This document shows positions 13,680 through 16,167 of a stretch of 16,167 bases of DNA, piece after piece (the first letter of the stretch is position 1; the number at the start of each line of letters is the position of its first letter). The notes beneath the pieces were generated by a model. That model was not told where the DNA came from and searched no databases. It saw only the letters and a list, made by a program, of their open reading frames with translations. Made by a program: the position numbers and the translations under genes. The stretch is from Bacteroidales bacterium UBA6229 (GTDB taxonomy: Bacteria > Bacteroidota > Bacteroidia > Bacteroidales > F082), in the NCBI GenBank assembly GCA_002440975.1, contig DJWN01000114.1, forward strand, positions 1 through 16,167, given 5' to 3'.

Positions 13680-14181
13680 ATTGCTGGTTTTGAAGCATCT
13701 TTTTTGTAAGCTGTGCAAAGGCATTTTCAACATTTTCGCCCGTTTTGGCACTGGTAAACATGATCTGCCATCCCTGATTTTTAAGTGTGTTGAGTTGTGC
13801 ATCGGTGATTTCCCAGCTATCCTTCAGGTCAGCTTTGTTTACAAGCAAAATAAAAGCTGCGTTTTTGGTTACAGATGAAGTCATCTCATGCAGCTTGATA
13901 GCTGTTTCGTAGGTGTCGGATCTTGTGCCATCAGCCACCAAAAAGTAACCTGACGACCCGATTAAGTAAGTGGGTTTTATTTTCATAAAATCATCTTCCC
14001 CATGGATGTCCCAAAGCAATAAGGTTACTTCTACATTATTAACAGTCAGTTCTTTTTGGTCGATTTTTACACCAATTGTAGTATGATATTTCTCACTGAA
14101 GATACTCCGAACGAACCGCTGCACCAGACTTGTTTTCCCCACAGCAAAAGCTCCAACCATCGCGATTTTTTTTTTGATCAT
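13672..14181 (-). CDS. Ras-superfamily small GTPase (prokaryotic Rab/Rup-like)
   Basis: 169 residues, a single G domain. The motifs fall almost at Ras numbering: P-loop G10-AFAV-G15-K16-T17, switch I T35 in HTTIGVK, G3 D58-IH-G61, G4 N115-K-A-D118, G5 TSAKTGE (143-149). The WD-I-H-G-E order and TTIG make it closer to the Rab/Ras group than to MglA or translational GTPases. Unusual: the catalytic Gln of Ras (Q61) is replaced by E62, and the two residues of the P-loop that are Gly in Ras (12 and 13) are Phe and Ala, so intrinsic hydrolysis may be slow or depend on a partner. There is no C-terminal lipidation motif. It starts 5 nt after the OmpA-like gene and its stop overlaps the kinase start. 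It likely switches a complex with those neighbours. Confidence 0.93.
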   Translation of the reverse strand: MIKKKIAMVGAFAVGKTSLVQRFVRSIFSEKYHTTIGVKIDQKELTVNNVEVTLLLWDIHGEDDFMKIKPTYLIGSSGYFLVADGTRSDTYETAIKLHEMTSSVTKNAAFILLVNKADLKDSWEITDAQLNTLKNQGWQIMFTSAKTGENVENAFAQLTKKMLQNQQYV

Positions 14182-14186
14182 GTGTA

Positions 14187-15905
14187 TTATTTTTCTTCAA
14201 CCACAAAACTAACACTTCTTACTTCTTCGGGCTCTACTAGTTCCTCGGTATTTATTACCCTGGTTTCGAGTAGATTTTCGGGCACTCCCGCATCTTTCAG
14301 GAGTTCCAGGAATGTTTGTGCCCGAATACTTGCAACACGCTGATTTGCAGCTTCATTACCGGCTTTTGAAGTAATGGATTGTACTAAGATTTTGTACTGT
14401 TTGTTATTGAGCCTGTTAAATTCGTCCAGTAAATTTGCGGTTTGGGTTAGTTTATAAAATTGATCGGATTGATCTTCAGTCATTTCCAACACATTAACAT
14501 CAAAAACAAACTTGTATTTCATGATGTCGCCAATGATCCAGCTCAAATCCATGACAGGTTTATCCGTAATTTTCAGCTGCTTTGTATCAATACTGTGTGC
14601 ACCCCAAACCTTGTTGAAGTGCTGTTCGAGCGATACTTTCCATTCAGCCTTACAATGGCCACTTACCTGTAAAATACCCTTTTCAAAAGCAAAGCTAACG
14701 GTTTCGGGAGGTGTGAGGATTGCCTCTGCCCTTCGGATGATGATCATGCTGTCCATCGAAACAAACGGACGTAATACAAATTCAAACTGCTCTTCCGAAA
14801 AATGTTTGCTCTGGAGCAGTTCGGATGGCTCCATTGCATATTCATCCTTCAATCCAAAAATCCTGAGTTTTCCGTTTTGTCGTTCGGTTTTTGTCAGGTA
14901 ATAGCCGCTTTCCGATGAAAACAATTCAGTGGCAGCAGCATAGGTATGATGCGTTTGAATGTTTTGATAAATCCAATAACCTATGCCAATTAAGATAATA
15001 ATTAACAGCATCAGGGCGAAAAGTGGAGTTTTTTTGCCCTTTTCTTTCTTTTCTTTTATCAGGCAGGGTTTCAAAAACTTTGAAGTATGCTCAAAGATTT
15101 CGGTTTCACCTTCAAAATTAAGAAGTTCGGGGCGATGATTATAGTGCACTGCTTCAAGTGCTTCTTTGAGTTCGATGCGCAAATCAGGAGGTGGATTGCC
15201 TTCTACCACAGCAGCGACAATTGCATGTGGACCCTGCTCGACCCATAAATTGGTTTCCCCAATTTTGATGGTGTCCACGGCATCCTGTTCGTCTGAATGA
15301 AACGAATCTTTCGCAAAGTCGGTGATTGCCGACAGCATGGAGGCGATCATATCGGCTTCAATATCCGAAACATGCTCGGCTTTTTCGTGATGCAGCAATA
15401 GTGCCGTATCGCGATGAATCAAAAAAACATGCTTCACATGATAAAGGTAAGCATGAGAAAGCATGATCTCAACATAAGATTTACTGCTGAACAATGCCTG
15501 AAATCGCCATCTCAGGTGCTTTGGCGAGAGTCCTGATTCAAGTCCCTGATTCAGAGAATCGATCAAACGTTTCAGGTCTTCCGAAACAGCTTTGCGAATG
15601 GCTGATCCCATAATCGGGAATAGCAAATCAGCAAGTCGTTGCGGGTTTTTCTCGATGCTTTCCTGGATCAAGTCTTCAAAAAAGGGCAGCAAATCTGCCA
15701 TATTAATGCTTCCTTTTTCGATGAGCTTACGAATTGAAAAAGGAAGCAACTCACTTATTTCGATCGCAAACTCATGAGGATCAGCCATTAATTTTTGCAT
15801 CCGTTGCAAGGAAAGCTTATCCAATCCGGTTACCAGTTCTCTAAGCTCCTGTAGCTGATCGGCACTGAGCTTTTCAGTAGTGTTGGTCTGATCTTTTTCC
15901 TTCAT
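14187..15905 (-). CDS. Single-pass membrane protein: cytoplasmic Roadblock/longin-like region plus degenerate OmpA-like C-terminus
   Basis: 572 residues. Residues 1-140 are helical and charged. Residues about 143-255 (SYVEIMLSHAYLYHVKHVFL, then ADMIASMLSAITDF and VEQGPHAIVAAVVEG) look like a Roadblock/longin-type alpha-beta domain, a fold known to form platforms for small GTPases; this is a pattern judgement. One membrane helix spans about 293-313 (LFALMLLIIILIGIGYW), preceded by a Lys-rich stretch, so the N-terminus is cytoplasmic. The outer part has two BON-like segments (about 335-440) and an OmpA-like domain (about 440-570, ANQRVASIRAQTFLELL, RSVSFVV). The peptidoglycan-contact Asp of OmpA is Ser513 here, while the Arg (R528) remains. 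The gene precedes a Ras-like GTPase by 5 nt. It probably anchors or regulates the GTPase at the inner membrane. Confidence 0.8.
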   Translation of the reverse strand: MKEKDQTNTTEKLSADQLQELRELVTGLDKLSLQRMQKLMADPHEFAIEISELLPFSIRKLIEKGSINMADLLPFFEDLIQESIEKNPQRLADLLFPIMGSAIRKAVSEDLKRLIDSLNQGLESGLSPKHLRWRFQALFSSKSYVEIMLSHAYLYHVKHVFLIHRDTALLLHHEKAEHVSDIEADMIASMLSAITDFAKDSFHSDEQDAVDTIKIGETNLWVEQGPHAIVAAVVEGNPPPDLRIELKEALEAVHYNHRPELLNFEGETEIFEHTSKFLKPCLIKEKKEKGKKTPLFALMLLIIILIGIGYWIYQNIQTHHTYAAATELFSSESGYYLTKTERQNGKLRIFGLKDEYAMEPSELLQSKHFSEEQFEFVLRPFVSMDSMIIIRRAEAILTPPETVSFAFEKGILQVSGHCKAEWKVSLEQHFNKVWGAHSIDTKQLKITDKPVMDLSWIIGDIMKYKFVFDVNVLEMTEDQSDQFYKLTQTANLLDEFNRLNNKQYKILVQSITSKAGNEAANQRVASIRAQTFLELLKDAGVPENLLETRVINTEELVEPEEVRSVSFVVEEK

Positions 15906-15929
15906 CTTGAGCTTAGTTCAATTGTATTG

Positions 15930-16167
15930 CTAGTTTTTGTTTTTTTCTTCCGTTTGATCTGATAAACTCAGTGCCACCTCCGAAAGCAAAACAGCCATTG
16001 CCGAGCGATCTATCTTATTGATCTGTAGATCAGCGAGTTTCTCGTTCCAGTGTTTTTTAATACTGCTGATCTCACTGTTGAAACGATTTTCAAAATCCTG
16101 TTTGAGCTGCTGTTGGTTTTCGTTTAACTTCTTGATTTCCTGTTTTAACCCAACTTGAAAATTAACA
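15930..16167 (-). CDS. C-terminal part of a coiled-coil protein, cut by the right window edge
   Basis: A minus frame open from the right edge to TAG at 15930-15932; 78 residues are visible. It is rich in Gln, Lys, Glu and Asn (KQEIKKLNENQQQLKQDF, then NSEISSIKKHWNEKLADL) with heptad-like leucines, which fits a coiled coil, followed by DRSAMAVLLSEVALSLSD and a hydrophilic end (TEEKNKN). No domain can be named from this part. It ends 24 nt before the start of the OmpA-like gene on the same strand, so it is the upstream member of the GTPase operon. It may be a scaffold or effector of that module. Confidence 0.75.
   Translation of the reverse strand, partial: VNFQVGLKQEIKKLNENQQQLKQDFENRFNSEISSIKKHWNEKLADLQINKIDRSAMAVLLSEVALSLSDQTEEKNKN

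Noticed and set aside
13680..13802. N-terminal extension of the histidine kinase to ATG 13802
   Set aside because: It lies inside the GTPase gene in another frame and lacks domain features; ATG 13679 makes a typical coupled overlap.

Overview
The window looks like a chromosome segment of a Bacteroidota bacterium, probably class Bacteroidia. This rests on an outer-membrane beta-barrel receptor of the TonB-dependent type with a carboxypeptidase-regulatory-like N-terminus, a fused ResB-CcsA cytochrome c synthase, a double-glycine-leader peptide with a radical SAM/SPASM protein, and TAnnTTTG-type -7 promoter boxes. There is no rRNA, tRNA, insertion sequence or CRISPR array. Genus and species cannot be read from the sequence.

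Left part (1-3876, minus strand, visibly AT-rich): a compact peptide natural-product (RiPP) locus. In transcription order it holds a stand-alone LytTR DNA-binding regulator (3529-3876), three direct repeats at exact 21-bp spacing that fit LytTR sites, a promoter-like element, a 48-aa precursor peptide with a Gly-Gly leader and a CxxC-xxx-CxxC core (3188-3334), a perfect 14-bp-stem hairpin, a radical SAM/SPASM maturase-like protein (1629-3122), and an outer-membrane receptor (1-1619, cut by the left edge). The middle cysteine of the maturase's radical SAM motif is a tyrosine. This is the most unusual part of the window.

Middle left (3877-4894): about 1 kb without a convincing gene. It contains a likely promoter for the LytTR gene, a possible decayed small membrane-protein ORF, and a 252-bp array of twelve 21-bp tandem repeats, followed by the promoter of the cytochrome gene.

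Centre (4895-11515, plus strand): a CcsBA-type heme exporter/cytochrome c synthase closed by an intrinsic terminator; a two-gene unit of a TlpA-like thioredoxin and an AhpC/TSA-like redoxin; and an M3-family metallopeptidase lipoprotein. A bidirectional terminator separates the last from a small bipartite basic/acidic protein on the minus strand (11593-11799).

Right part (12144-16167, minus strand): a tight operon that reads, in transcription order, coiled-coil protein (cut by the right edge), single-pass membrane protein with a Roadblock/longin-like cytoplasmic region and a degenerate OmpA-like C-terminus, Ras-like small GTPase, and soluble PAS-type histidine kinase. Gene spacing is 24 nt, 5 nt and an 8-nt overlap. 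I infer a signalling module that couples a small GTPase to an envelope-anchored platform and a kinase; its input and output are unknown.
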